Shown here: in pieces, positions 1 to 12,708 of the stretch
Position numbering within the stretch: the first letter of the stretch is position 1
Layout of the letters: the number at the start of each line of letters is the position of its first letter
NCBI GenBank assembly: GCA_035772785.1
Contig: JAOCPU010000012.1
Coordinates: forward strand, 496,001 to 560,000
Source of the DNA: Phlebiopsis flavidoalba
Lineage: Eukaryota > Basidiomycota > Agaricomycetes > Polyporales > Phanerochaetaceae
Reading direction: 5' to 3'
DNA: 64,000 nucleotides
The notes under the pieces: generated by a model
Seen by the model: only the letters and a program-made list of their open reading frames with translations
The model's database searches: none
Told to the model about the DNA's origin: nothing
Translations under genes and position numbers: made by a program

Positions 1-1558
1 TCACATCAGCTTCAGAACCAGCGCATGGTCATGTCATGAGAAACTTACGACATCACGACCTCCTTCAACACTTTCGCGACATACTTCTCCCCGGTACCGT
101 CCACGAACTCGACGCCTACAGCACGAGTCACTCCAGCTGCGCCCATCAAATAGGATACGAGTGGCTTTGGCATTGGTAGCTACCGTAAGGTTAGGTCTGG
201 CAAGGACTTCTGGGGTCAGGTAAGCCATTTCTGCAGTCATGCGACGACCCCTCGGGTGTGATATACGTCACTTCAAAATCGTCAGTATTTGTCAGGCTCA
301 TTCATGATGTGTATGCACTGACTAATCTATAGAGGGGTCAGTACGCCATCAATCCAGCGTGCGCAGTGAACTCGCCTTCGTAACGCCAAGAGTGCCCTTG
401 TGAGTATTGACATCATGGCTCCCGGCAATTCCTGCAGCCAGTGAAGATTTGATGAAAGCTGCTGTACTCTTCGCAAAATGACCGCTATGTCCGACTAGCA
501 GTTGCGGTTAGATCAGTTGTCCATTGCATGTACAGAGGCACTTACCCTTCACAAGACCTTGCGCGCCACGTAGAGTTACGTCGATGTCGGGAAAATCTCT
601 GCTTGGGCTAAACTTCTCGAACTTGATGAAATAACTAAGAGACCGTCGTGAGCGTGACACTCGAAAGTGGAGGAAGGGGTGAAGCACTCACGGATGAAAC
701 TTCTGGTATGACCATTCTTCTGCACCTGGCTGGCTCTTCTGGAGAGCAGCCCATTCGTCATAGTCCGACGGTGCGCCGTAATGAAACCTGCACACAAAAT
801 CAGATATCGAGACTATGTACGACTCGCACATGCTCCAAACGTACATCATTGCATTCATATTTGTGCCTAAATTTGTTTACGTCAGAAATGCTCTCATGTG
901 ATTTCATGGTAGACTCACATCCTCCGAGTAGTTTCGCTGAAGTATCAGGTGTCAGTCATGTGCGAGAGTTTCAGGCAGCGGTAAGAAACCAACCTCGAGG
1001 CCAGTAAATCTTCCTTTCCGCTTGCGTTCGGCTGTGGTTCAGTGTACATGCCCCACTCGTGCTTACTAAACCAATATCGGGAGTACGCGGAGGGGATCTT
1101 GGTGAAGCGTATGTCGGCACCGCTACGCGATAATTGAGCGTCGGCTTTGAGAGGTCTATGTACTGACGTACCTTTGACCAGCTTCAAGTAGGAGCACCCG
1201 AATAGAGGGGTCTTCGGACAGGCGAGAAGCAACAACGCATCCAGACGTGCCTGCACCCGACGATACCTTCAACTTGGAATATTTAGTGAGTAGAGGTTAT
1301 ATACTACTTACCTCCACCAACGACGATCACGTCAAACTCATATGTATCGTGCTGCCCCTCCTCCGAATTGACTTTGTATCCCACCCGCGAGGGGTTTGTG
1401 GCGGGTTTGCTGTAGCTCTGTTGGCCTTGACGTATAGTAATATCGCAAGACTAGGAGGAGAGCACCGAGTGCCGCGGTACTGCGTGTCGTAGAGCTGTTC
1501 AGAAGGTCCTGTATGCGCGCGCGTTTGCGCAGGCAGCTGCAACGAAGAGAGCCTCCAT
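1..1558 (-). CDS. GMC oxidoreductase, N-terminal part (cut by window edge)
   Basis: Flavin-dependent GMC (glucose-methanol-choline) oxidoreductase, which oxidises alcohols or sugars with FAD and usually passes electrons to O2. The proposed ATG at 1558 is followed by a hydrophobic segment ([13 protein letters not shown]), so a membrane anchor or signal is likely. Next come the dinucleotide fold [11 protein letters not shown], split by an intron (about 1250-1308), then [20 protein letters not shown], the stretch [20 protein letters not shown] near 1010, KLLGGC near 915, [14 protein letters not shown] near 770-735 and [15 protein letters not shown] near 220-185. At least four introns are needed. 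A frame break near 145-148 separates RILFDG from [13 protein letters not shown]. The FAD-domain remainder and the catalytic His/Asn C-terminus lie off the left edge. Family certain; subfamily (aryl-alcohol oxidase-like or choline dehydrogenase-like) not decided. Confidence 0.85.
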
Positions 1559-3819
1559 CCCACGTCCTATTCTAGCACCGACGCAGGGTGGGAAGGAGCG
1601 ATAGTTGCACTTGCAGGGTCATAATGTCTTATATAGGAACCTTCATGGCCATTCAGTTGCTTCACGGGTCGAGGCGATCGAGATGTTTATGGCTGCCTGC
1701 TGACTCATGTCCGGCGTTCGTGATCGGCGTGGTGGACTTAGAGGTTCCATCGCGGCCGCCGACTCCACGCGCGTCTCTTTCTGTCTCTTCCAGTCATTTC
1801 TACTTGTTTCCAACTTCCAGATCCATGCCACCGGCGTGACGCAGTTCGACCAAGTTTTGGAATCGCTCTTGCTAACTGTTGACGACATATCTTTTCTTCC
1901 CACGGTCTCAATATCCGGCAGATATGCCCTCGAGCTGGATTCATGAGTGGGCCCTCCGAGAGCTCGAGTGGTGTCTGCAGAGCAGAATCGACGACACGCA
2001 AGGGGCCCGTCATGCCAGCAGTCAAGCAGAGTTGGTACTTGTGCTGAGACATGTCTTCAACTCAGCACTTTATAAGGTATGTGACCAAGTTGCCATTTAA
2101 GATGTCGGAACGTCGTAGTCGTAGTTCGCTCCCCTTGTCGGAGTAGTACTGACTTGTACTGTCCTTAATCTGTGTTGACAGGGCCGATTCAGACTCCCGA
2201 TGCCTGTCTAGTCACGTTTCACATGGGTATCGGGAACCGAACATCGGGACTTAGCGAGGGAACAGCTTTGATATGAGTCCTTATTTCTTCTCAGTCAACT
2301 CAGATATCACCATTTCATGTCCCCCAATGTGCCGTACATTCACGCAAAGCAATACGTTATGGAGAATAGAAGATCATGCACATCATTGCCTTACCACGGC
2401 GTGGCCTCAAGGCCTCAAGGCTGGTTTCAAGTTGAACGCAAACATTGGCAGACCCGATCGTAATGCGACTACATATATCTCGTTGTCGAATATCGTATGG
2501 ATATTCGCAAACAAATGTGATTAAAAATAGGCAAGTTCGTCATCATCTTCTTTCTGAATTGAGTCTATCTCAATAATTAAAATGCGATTAGGATCATAGA
2601 GATAGGAGCATGTAGCTCTAAGCAGAAACGCGCTCTTTCTATAAGCTCTCAGACCTATAGACTTGACAGCAGGTTCTCATGCTAAACTTACGCTATAACA
2701 GACATTCATGTTCGTCACCGGGGCAATGCCGAGCGGGAGCCGGCATAATTACCACTTATCACATTATCACAAACCCTCGCCAGGCAGTCTAAAATGTGAT
2801 GGAAGCCATGGTTTTTTGGACGGCTTGCCGGGAGGGATCCGCATTTGAGTGCCGTTACACATGAATCTCACGGATTACTGTGGCAATATCTCTGATTCAT
2901 ATTCAGTGGCTGGTAATTGCGAGCGAAGCGAGCACTATACTGCCTATAGGGGCTGAACCCCCGAACAAACAACTACAAATAGTCGCACGTAGTCGCCCGT
3001 TCGCACAAACTGTCGGTCGCCGTTTCCAGAGACTATGCTCTAGCACTCTCTAATATACCTATACTGCCTCAAATATATCACAGCTGCACCGGGCTATGCT
3101 GTTAGCTTGTATTTGACACACAAAAGTTGTGTCTTCCATTCATTTCTACCTGTTGTGGCCAGCGAATGGGCCCGGTATTCTTATTAATGTTCCTGCACGC
3201 ACACTGATGGGCCTTGGTTCAAAAACACCATGCTTATTAGCTCAGTATGGCTGTTGATCTCTACTTAATAACTCATGCTTTGTTCTACAGCCTCTGAGTA
3301 TTTTAATGTACAGGTTCTGGCACATTGAATCGGGGGGGAATATCACGAATATTCAGGCCAGGGCGCCTACGACTCATTCCCGCAGCGCGCGACCACTCTG
3401 GCCGAGTGGCCATCTCATGACTGCACGCATGGACCAAGCAGACTAGGGCTGTACTCAAACATTCGAACACGGCCAGACGATGGAGAGTCAGGCCTACAGA
3501 CTCTGCACTCAGATACTCCCCCCACAATATTGAATCTAATTTAAGCGTCAGACTGTCAAATGGCTTCGCGAGCGACCCGACGCGAGCCGCGTGTCCATAT
3601 TACATAAAACTGCGCGAGGAGGCCAGAGTAATGTGCAATGAGCCGCAACCTGACATACTCGCGTCTGTACCTTACAACCTAGTCATGCTTGAGACAGCAC
3701 CGGACACGGTACTTAGGGACCCAGGGACTTTTGTGAATGGCGCGTAAGACGCTGTCCATATTCTTTGCGGCTAAATCATTACTGACACCTTCTTAGTATA
3801 ACACAGAATTTTATTTCAG
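1559..3819. other. intergenic, no gene recognised
   Basis: Promoter side of the GMC gene (1559 onward), then about 2.2 kb where no open frame shows family resemblance. Around 2920-2975 there is a direct repeat (gcgag cgaa gcgag) followed by a GGGG-loop-CCCC hairpin. I have a faint memory of such motifs in Agaricomycete repeats, but no terminal repeats were seen here. Confidence 0.4.
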
Positions 3820-5472
3820 CCGCAATGCTATGTAAGATTTCAATAATGTTTTGAAGCATTACGCCAGGCCATATCTAAAATTTTGACTGCAGCTCTAATC
3901 ATTTATGATCACGCTTTGACCTTCCAGCAAGAGGTCGTACTATTTTGGCAACACAGGGTTACTCCTGTGACACTGTTCTTTTTCGTTAACCGGTACAGCA
4001 CCTTGCTCTATGGTGTAATGAATCTAGCATCGGGGTTTGTAACTTCTGACCTGGTAAGGGTGACCCTCTACACTGGCAGTGACTCTCAACGACTCACGAG
4101 GTTGACACTGAACCGAAATTGAAACGTAATGCTCAGGGGTACGTCGGCTATCTTTCTTCAAGTCTAGCGTTGATCAGGTGGCAGTCAGCGCTGAAAATAA
4201 TACTGCTCTCTAGGTGCATCGCCTTAACAAGAATAACGCAGATAAATATTGCTATTCTGATGTCGATGTTTGGCGGTAAAGCTACACACCTCATTGAGCT
4301 CGTATGACCTGCTCACTCAATCAAATACAACTTTACAAGTATGGTCGTCATTACGGGTATATGCACTATGCAGAGATACCGTGATGTTGCCCATTTTTGT
4401 ATTTGGAATGGCTCTAGTTCAGGTCGCAATGAATGTTGTGAGCAAGCACTGATTAATTTCTCCGAACTCTAATAAACTTGCTTGTCCTCAGTTTCTCTAT
4501 TGCAACGCGGCACCCACCACCACAAATGTACCAGGGGCTCGATGCTGAATGGATTTCCTGACGCTTGCAGACTCGATACGCAATATGTGAGTCGTCTTCG
4601 AAACAAGCAATCTGCGTTGAATATGTCGTTGACTGGGGTTATGATTGTAGAGGTAGATAGTCGGTTTTAGAGGCCGCATAGTCTATAACTGACTCAATAT
4701 TCATTAGTGACCGCTATCGCTCGTCGCTTGGCAACAATTGTTCTCTGACATAATCGTCTTGGTCGTCAACTTGGCTCAAAACCTATCGGACCCATCGTGA
4801 CGTTACGCGTATGACTACAGCACATATGCCAGTGGCCAGTCTGCTACTCCGGGACGGTGCGTGCATATTCATGATTTTCCACAGGTACTCTCTTGACAGA
4901 ATCTTGTTAGGAACGTTGTATTTTCTGTGCACGCTACTCTTCAAATACGGATCTAGCTACTGACCCCCCAGATTCCCATATCTGCAGTGTAGTTTCTCAT
5001 TCTCAACATCGCGGAAATGATTGTTTTCAAATCCAAGGTAAGCGTGAACTGTCCATCAACAATGATTGTCGGTGCATTTATCGACTATTTTGAGGGGCAA
5101 TCATTTCTTGTTTCATTCATCTGCTCGTACGTGCTGTACATGTTTTTCCCTGGGATTATCTCAATAACTCGCTTCAGAGTCACCGCAATTCTAATCTCGC
5201 GATTTCTCCTCAATTTCCGTCAACTGGGAGGTTATGGTGTATTCTTTGAGTTCTCTCAATGCGATGTCGGGGGTTTTGGCAGTGATCCTCTGCATTTTAC
5301 CAGGGATACAGATGGAGGTATGGGGTCTGCAATAGCTTTAGAAAACCATATCGCCGAGACCCCATGTGGTCATACAGAAGAATGTGGAGGTGCATATTGC
5401 GAAGGTGAGTTCAGTTTGTCACCGCGGGTATCTCGTTTCATCGTTATATTGCAGGATTACAAGTCTTTGTGA
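3820..5472 (+). CDS. DUF6533-domain multi-pass membrane protein
   Basis: Fungal integral membrane protein of the DUF6533 family (seven-helix type, function unknown). The diagnostic domain is at 3890-4035, right after a good 3' splice site (tttgactgcag): ALIIYDHALTFQQEVVLFWQ then FFFVNRYSTLLYGVMNL. Later helices follow in family order: VWSSLRVYALCRDTVMLP (4340-4395), a segment near 4750-4780, VASLLLRDGACIFMIFH (4830-4885) and the closing motif ITRFRVTAILISRFLLNFRQ (5161-5225). Six or more short introns separate them. The first exon is uncertain; a small exon at 3820-3833 may precede the domain. The tail after ISRFLLN is soluble and rich in Cys, Gly and His. A relative lies on the opposite strand at 26.1-27.7 kb. 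Biochemical role not known; I do not infer one. Confidence 0.75.
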
Positions 5473-5959
5473 GATCCGATGATATCAGAGCCTGTAGCCA
5501 GTCCACGGTCTATATTTTGTGACGGTATTTGGATTATAGCTTGACAATAACTAAGTAAACAAAAGACGAATTACACGATGATGCCAACAAGTATGAAACT
5601 GTCGCACGGAACGAATCGCAGAAAAAGTAAGTATCCTGAGTAACGGAGTCAACAAGTAATAAAGCTAGAGTACGCCCTTACTATCCCAGTACCAAGTCCG
5701 TACGGAAACACGCGGGGAGTAAGTTGGGAGCGAGTTATCAAAACAAGACGAAATCGTAACCGTTACAGCGTTACCCTCTGCTGCGGTGACACACGTGTCA
5801 CAGTCGCCATCACGTGCCCCACGGCAAGAGGACGTAAATGGGCGCGTTGTTTGTCGTCGTGTTTGGCCCATGTTCGTCTCGGAAACACGTTTATTACCTG
5901 AACCGTTCCTGTTACCACCAATATCGACATCCACGACCACCTAGACGATTTCGACAACG
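5473..5959. promoter_or_regulatory. intergenic, upstream region of the GBD/FH3 gene
   Basis: About 490 bp between the DUF6533 gene and the GBD/FH3 gene. Overlapping open frames on both strands (5665-6089) carry no recognisable domain and look like chance frames in a GC-rich upstream region. No clear TATA box was identified. Confidence 0.35.
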
Positions 5960-8131
5960 ATGTTCAAGAGCATACTCCCCTCGCGGAAGATGTCCGATGG
6001 TGATTTTCTTTATGGTCACATCATCCGGCATCGACAGCCACAAGGAGAACTACCCGGCGATGCCCACCACCGGCGACGTCGACAACTAAAGTCAAGACCA
6101 AGAAGTCAAGGGGGAAAGGAGAGTCCCGTGGAAGCGATGGAAACGGAGCAGGCATTCGACCAGTTACTCTAAGGAGGGTACGTCGCTCCTGACGCTACCT
6201 GAAAACGTGTTCTGAATGACCAGACAGGACGAGCTGCAAGTACCCCACCTCCCTGCGACCAAAGCTCACTGGGATGGAGCAATCAGTGAAAGCGGCCATG
6301 GTCAAGTCGTCGCAAACTCTCTCCAAAGGCTCAAGTCCTCCGCTCTTGCCACCCCCTACCCCACACTCTCTGCGCAAAGCGCAGAGCGCTCAATCCATCA
6401 ACACCATTGGTATCCCACAGGTCACCGAGAAGAATCTAGGTAGCGAGTACGACCTAGCTCGATACAATACTACTACGCATGGAAAAACACTCGCGGAAAA
6501 TCCGTAGATGCCCCTCGTACCCCAAACCGCCGCCGAGTCGTCCAAGGGCGGCAAGACAAGAAGAAGGATAAGGGATAGCATCACTGTCTCCTCAACGCTA
6601 CTGCAACTTCCTTCTCGCTACGTCTAGCACTCAGCTTGATATTGAGGTCGTCAAGAAACTGCGGCTGTTATTGCGGAATGAGTCTGCGTTAGGTATGATC
6701 ACGGATCTCTCGGATCACTACGTGCTCTGACCGTGTGCATAGTTGGACAGAGGAGTTCGTATGGAAGGGTGGCTACAGTGCTCTCCTGACTCGTCTCAAT
6801 GAAATCCTCGAATTAGAATGGCGCGAAGAGCAGCATGACGATCAACTCTTACATGAGCTACTGCGGTGTATCAAAGCGCTCTTCACGTCAGCTGTCGGCT
6901 GCGTCGCGCTACGAAGCTGTTGTCCCACACCTTTCACCCAACTTGTAACGCTCCTATACTCCGACAAGAGGCCAGGTGATGTCAGCACGAGGCAGCTTAT
7001 CGTGGAACTCATTCTTCTGCTATTCGACTTGTAACCCCCTTTCGTCGCTACCCTCGAGCGGAAGTGTCTCGTCCAGTTCAGCCTTTTTTCCCAGACACAT
7101 GGTCGTTCGCGGTCTGTACCTTGGGAAGCAAATTCTCGCGGTCTCCAGCTCACTCGTCACTCTCCCCGCTCCACACGCAACCACCTTCTCCTCATTCGAT
7201 CGCTGCTTTTGACCGAAGCACCGCCATCCACTGAAGTACCCACGTATCCCTGTCTCCCCCCATGCCTTCATTGAAGAGCTTCACATCCCCGTGTATATAC
7301 AAGACATACCTCGGGGAGCTCAACGATATCTGCCGTGATTATTTCTGGGTGTTTTCTGTCATCCAAACAACACCATATGGAATTTGGAAGACACGGATGA
7401 AGATAAGGTAGAGAAGCCACGCGCACCAGGCGGAATGACCGGTGGCGTTGAATTCGAGAGGCAATGTCCTACATGGTCAGTTATACGGTCTCGAGACAGA
7501 GGTCAACGACTAACACTTTTGAACCAGACAATACACTTCAAGCTGTTGAACTCTTTCGCTGCTTCTGCTGAACATCTCAATGTACCGAAAGAGCATGAAC
7601 TCTCCCCACACAGGCTACATGCGGACTTATTCTTATCCGGCATAGATCGCATAATATTGGTATGTTTCCCAACCCCACAATCCAGTGAAGCGTCTCACAA
7701 GCCGCTACAGGTTGCCCGCAAGGCTTCTACACGGCATACTATCCAACTCTTCACCTAGAGATCGCTCGTTACGTTGCTCTGTCCATCAGGGCCGGATACG
7801 AGATTCCGTACACCGTCTCCAGACTCATTGGTGCGCCACCACAGGCATTGTGCAAAGCCGGTTATGTCAGCGGACGCACTTCCCGCACGTACGCAGCCCA
7901 TGGCAATTCACCCCGCAAACCGAGCTCGCACGCAAGAAGCAAGAGTGCAATCCCATCACCTCAGCTGCCAGTGCCGAGGAGGGTCACGCCGATGATGTTT
8001 CGCCGCTTAGCGCCCGTATCAGCCAAGGTGAAATCGCATGCGAACGTATGGTACCCGATAGTCCAACGCTACAGGCCGCTGGACCCGAGTTATGACGAAA
8101 GGAAACGACCGGGGACGAATCGTATGAATGA
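5960..8131 (+). CDS. GBD/FH3 (formin N-terminal-type) protein, no FH1/FH2
   Basis: Resembles the regulatory half of diaphanous-type formins: Rho-GTPase-binding domain (GBD) followed by armadillo-like FH3. The start is MFKSILPSRK at 5960, then a basic Pro/Ser-rich linker. GBD begins near 6630 (DIEVVKKLRLLLRNES). Exon 6735-7034 carries WTEEFVWKGGYSALLTRLNE and LELEWREEQHDDQLLHELLR, strongly formin-like. FH3 continues through LGELNDICRDYFWVF (7312-7355) and the segments at 7395-7445, 7529-7665 and 7709-7900. The reading changes frame several times. After about 7.9 kb only a short Ser-rich basic tail follows, probably ending RPGDESYE at 8131 if one G is removed from the GGGG run; taken literally, the frame runs on to 8381. 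No poly-Pro FH1 or FH2 domain follows on this strand. It might bind Rho/Cdc42 without nucleating actin. Family assignment is firm; function is inference. Confidence 0.75.
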
Positions 8132-9223
8132 CATGAGAAGGTCACGAAAAGGAATTCTACTGCGCGGACGGTTTTTTTGCTGTACTGCTCATCCCGTGTG
8201 TGTTGTACACTGTATTCTGTATCTCTTCTCTCTGCTGTCTATGTTCTTTGCTTGGGTCTCTGACTTCTATGTACATATGCTGACTACTACTGTCATCTGT
8301 CTTTGTTGTATCTGGCCTCTTCTCCATGCCCCCCCTACCCAATCGAAGTTGTACCTTGTATGCCTCATAAGGTTTAATTAATAGAATACTTTCCATTCTA
8401 TTCCATCACCCTTCGCACCACGAAGGCGCTACGCCGTCAATGACAAAAAATTAGTGGCAAGCATCGTGTATGTTTATTTACCGCAAATGGGGAGTATGAA
8501 ACATGCCTAAGCAATTTTGTGGATGCTGCTTCACGGAGAGTGGTCAGTTATGTGATCTGAATATCAGGAATCCTTATGACTTACACGCGATTTAATATAG
8601 GTGCGAATTACATACCATACGTACCAGTCGGCTTTTGCCACACATCGCCCGGCGATGCAGGTGATGAACATTAGACAGTCGTTCCGTAGGCGTATACTAA
8701 GGGTTCCAAGTGTCCGAGTACATCCGAAGAATGGCCTCTTGGAAAGGAAGAAGTTCAACGTTGGGTTCCTTTGCTGCGCGGGAAGGGGCCCCTTCACACT
8801 CAGCATCAGTAGCGAGTGGCGGACACATATGAATAGTCAAGCATTTTGTTCGAGCGAAGGCATGCTATGCTAGCTGTTATCAGTATAAAATACGGAGAGA
8901 AGAAACTTCTCTCGTCTGATAGCTATAATGTGTGCGTTGGCAATCATATGCAATGCAGAGTGATTCGTGGCAGCCGCGTCCGTGCTTGTCACCGAAGCCT
9001 GTGTCGGGACTTTCAAGCCGAAGATGTCGATCGAACTGTAACTTCAAGGAAAGCTGAATATATCGGTCATGTATAGGATGACTCGGCGAGAAAAAAGGCA
9101 CTCAATCGAGTACGGGTCTATAAGCTCACGACACAAGTACTTTTCCCGTTGGCGGAGCTTTGTGGCGGTTGACGCGTTGACGCCCTGTAGCCGCAAGCTA
9201 GTGTGAATCAGGAACCGCGTCGA
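8132..9223. other. intergenic, no gene recognised
   Basis: Starts with a T/C-rich likely 3' untranslated stretch of the GBD/FH3 gene (8160-8350). The rest holds only unrelated short open frames on both strands with no domain I can name. Confidence 0.35.
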
Positions 9224-9990
9224 TTACCGATCGAGGCGCGATTTGGTCTTTCTCCTCCACATCAGTCCTCTACTTCTGTGGAGCATCTTGGCCATGATAA
9301 TTCCAATAAATATCAGCAACGCACTCGTCCAGTAGACAGCTTCCTCCTCAGTTCGCGCCCAATTCGGACCGATGAGGTTGTCTTGATGATATGCAAGGAG
9401 CTTTGGTACAGTAAGGTAGAGGGAGAGACTCCGAGGGCCATGTTTGTGGGACAAACTTACGATTGACTGACGAGACGGTGAGTGTCTAACCACGCTCGCG
9501 TATTTACCACTGATTTATTCCGCGTGGATGTTCAGAATAAAAAAGCCACATGCTCCTCATCGGACATACACCTGTCTCGAGGGCAAGCTAGTCAATCTTC
9601 CCAAGCCCCTCGCGGTGATGCATCGGTGGACGCACGGAAGCTCCGCAGATGTCGCCGAAGACCTGGACGAGCAAGATACCCCCATTCGTAGAGGATTCCT
9701 GAGCATACCACCTAGGCTGGGACTATCGTCGCGGTGGTAAAAGCGGAAGCATGGTCTTCGCTAAGAGGGCCCATGCCTAATGGTTGGCCGACCTTCAATC
9801 ACGGAGCCACCAACAACAGGCCCTGAAAAGCATAGCTTCAAACACGACCATGACCACGCCAGACTTCGGTTTTGCGCCCTTGGCGCCGTATCCCCTTTTC
9901 TGTTTAAAACTGCCATGTAGGATACCCAATTCGCTTGAGAATCTTGCATTCATTCTTCTCCATGCAACAAGCATCCTACGTATTAGTGTT
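9224..9990 (-). CDS. C-terminal part of an unidentified single-pass membrane protein
   Basis: The last exon on the minus strand (about 9410-9224) reads QDNLIGPNWARTEEEAVYWT, then a strongly hydrophobic helix (SALLIFIGIIMA), then a basic tail (RRKTKSRLDR) and stop. This is the layout of a C-terminal membrane anchor with a cytosolic basic end. An intron with GTAAG donor and a CAAAG-type acceptor precedes it. Upstream segments near 9540-9700 (ILLVQVFGDICGASVRPPMH in one frame) and 9790-9930 look coding but are frame-broken, and the start was not found. I do not recognise the family. A single-pass endomembrane protein is inferred from topology only. Confidence 0.35.
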
Positions 9991-10537
9991 TGATAAAGGA
10001 ACCACCATGTTATGGCTACACGTGACTTGCGAGAGACAAAAATGGATATACATGTAGTTCCCCACTCGCACTGAGGCCCCCTCTTCTAGCTCACTCCACC
10101 CTATTTCATGAGTATCTGCCGAAGCGACACCTCCAGAGCGCGAGTAGACCAGTCAAAACGGAGAGGGCCCAGCAAACGAGACGACGAACGAAACAACGCA
10201 GTCCTTAGACGAGCGTCCGACATTGTTCTAGAGGACTGGAACGCGCGGCAAGGGAGACGGGAGAGCGACCCACAAGCTCGAACTTTTGTGTCCTCATGGA
10301 TTTGTTCAAAGGGTTTCGAATGCGCGGTGCAGCAAATTTATTCTCGGCGATGGCGTCTATTACGTATGCCTTTCCCACGGGTGCTTTATGCATGATTTCC
10401 GTGGAGCGCGCATGTCTGCCACTGGTCCCGCTAGGTTCCCGGAGAACGTCGACGACGACGACAATTCACACTGGCAGGGCTGCTGAATCTCACACCTTCC
10501 TTTACCTCACCCATCTCTACGCTCTCAATCTCCTCAA

Positions 10538-12708
10538 ATGTCGTTGAAGAAACAAGTCGCTGACCTTAGCTCGTGTTGAGGATCTAAACCCTTGGCGCGT
10601 TCGCGTTCGTGCCAGAGTCAGCAACCCTGAACCACCTTGTTAACATCATATCTACGGCGGGTGGTAAAGAGTTCATCTTACACATGAATCACGACGTACC
10701 AAACATACTCCACTTAATGGTGTTGCGATATATAGCAAATTCTCGCAGTACGTGCCCTCTTACTCTCAATACGACTGATTTTCTGACCGTGGTTTGCAGG
10801 TCACTCAATATACGTTGAAAATACTGGCACATTATCTCAGCTGGAGGGCACGTCTGCAACACCAAGCCGGGAAGCGAACTAATCCCACAAGCGCGACTGC
10901 CCCGTCTCTCATCAAGTTCGCCGGCTTGATTTCGGATGCAAGGCTTGTGCACGACTTTACCGGTACTTCTATCCCGTGATTGCAACCGAAGACGACTCCT
11001 AATTGGTTGCGCATGTGCAGGTCTCTTTTCCACGATCCGCTGGCTTACTAGCCTCGAACGGCGACAGTGTACCACGAGGGAGCTGCGCAACCATTGAACG
11101 CCTCCAAGCATGGTCCATCCTTCTCTACTGGCCACTGGAACACATCACGTATCTGCTTGGCCATGATCTCATGCCCTCAGAACTGTCACTTAGCATCTCA
11201 GCGAGTGTGACTACCCCGGAATCCAAACCTCGTCAGCCTATCCTCAAACTGGACTCTGGAAAGCTTACTCGCGCGTCCATGGGTCTTTGGGGGGTGTACC
11301 TGGTTCTCCAACTCGTCAATCTTTCTGAAGACAGCAAACAAGTCGCGGCACAAGAACGTCTGCTCAATAAGTCCAAGGTCTGTGCCGTATAATACTTGCT
11401 CGTGCGTGCACCTCTGCTTACGCTCAAACCCTTCTCCATGTGCAGGCAATCTCCGCAGACTCAGAACGTGTCAAGCTATCCCATCGTCGCAAAATAATCG
11501 CATGCGAGGTGGTCCGCTCAATTGTGCAACCTACCCCTTGCCGTTCATTGGTGCTTCACTTTACATCTTTGTTGTGTTCTTTATTGGTTTTTACGGATTT
11601 ACTCTCGCGTTCAATTTGAATTCAATCATTTCTGGCCGCTTTTCCGTCTTCCAATCTCAAAACCGGTTCCGTAACCGCAACCTCCTATCTGATATGGGCT
11701 GTCTCCGGTGCCACCTCGCTGGGAGCACTCCTTGATACATGCACTTGGCTGTGCACTTCTCCGTGTCAAGAAAGCCCCAAGGGTTCTAAAGAGAAAGCAC
11801 GCGCAGTTTTGATGTTCCACAATGAGGAACCAGGTGTGCTCTTCGCATTCATTTAGGGCGAGGCTGTGCTAGAAAGACGCTCACTTTCTAACCGTGAACG
11901 CGATATTTGTGGTACGCGTCAGGCATGGTCTGCCTCGTACGGCCTCGCGCGGAAGCTCCTGACGCCACGGCTCCTCGGGGCGGTGTGCATTGCGCCACTC
12001 TTTCGGCAAGGAAAAGGGTAGTGGTGCGGCCACCCCGTCGAGCTGAGTACTTTGTCCCTACTTATGGCCCATTTCGCGCGTCATAGATTCAGTCACGCTG
12101 CAGCGAACCACCAGGAACAGGGTATCGAAACCTTGATACACAGCCTGCGGCGTGGAAACGGCCTCTAGAGTCTAGCATAGTCTTCTAGGGTACTACTTGG
12201 TGGTCCATGCCTAGTCCTACTGGCAGATGGGGGTTTCCGGCTTTCGAGCGGGATTCTTGCCGGTCTAGTATCCCGAAAATACGTATCGTCCTCGAGGAAG
12301 GGGTATGTGGCATCTGCCCTCACATGGGGTCAGCTACCACATCCCCAGTTACCTGCTCCATGCCCCTCGATCTCTTACTTTTCGTCACTCGTTTTCTGGC
12401 GTATGTTTCTATTTTTCTGACGCACTATCCTGCAGGGGGCAGCAAGGACGGTCTGATCAAGAGCAACGTAAGCGTGTTTCTCCCTTCATGGGACACATAC
12501 TGACACTTTGTCTTTGTAGCTTGTTGTCGACCTCCTAAATCTCGTCTCCCACTTGGCAGGATTCAGGTCGCTGTGGCTGCAGCTACACCCCCCACCCCCC
12601 GTTACGACCGCGTCAGAAATTGACGAAAAGGCCCCCGCCGCGGACACAGTCACCGACCCAGATATCAACCAGCCCGTTGGTCTGGAAGCTGGCCTGGACG
12701 AGATCTAA
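10538..12708 (+). CDS. PEX11-family peroxisomal membrane protein
   Basis: PEX11-type peroxin: amphipathic membrane protein controlling peroxisome elongation and division. The first ATG considered is 10538. Conserved-looking pieces in order are ATLNHLVNIISTAGGKE (10621-10671), YTLKILAHYLSWRARL (10809-10856), SLIKFAGLISDARLVH (10908-10955), then IERLQAWSILLYWPLEHI (11094-11147) and KLDSGKLTRASMGLWGVYLV (11245-11304). C-terminal hydrophobic and acidic parts follow (LVVDLLNLVSHLAGFRSLW near 12520-12580; TASEIDEKAPAADTVTDP near 12610-12665), ending at the TAA of 12706-12708. Several introns and frame breaks are needed, and 11.65-12.2 kb does not fit the family well, so the middle may hold a long intron or an inserted stretch. 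Assigned from the order and spacing of these blocks; fairly confident of family, not of paralogue type. Confidence 0.6.

Noticed and set aside
2915..2980. Transposon end suggested by gcgag repeats and a GC hairpin
   Set aside because: No second copy, inverted partner or target duplication found within the window.
10689..11135. 148-codon minus-strand frame over the PEX11-like gene
   Set aside because: Antisense to the readable peroxin blocks on the plus strand.
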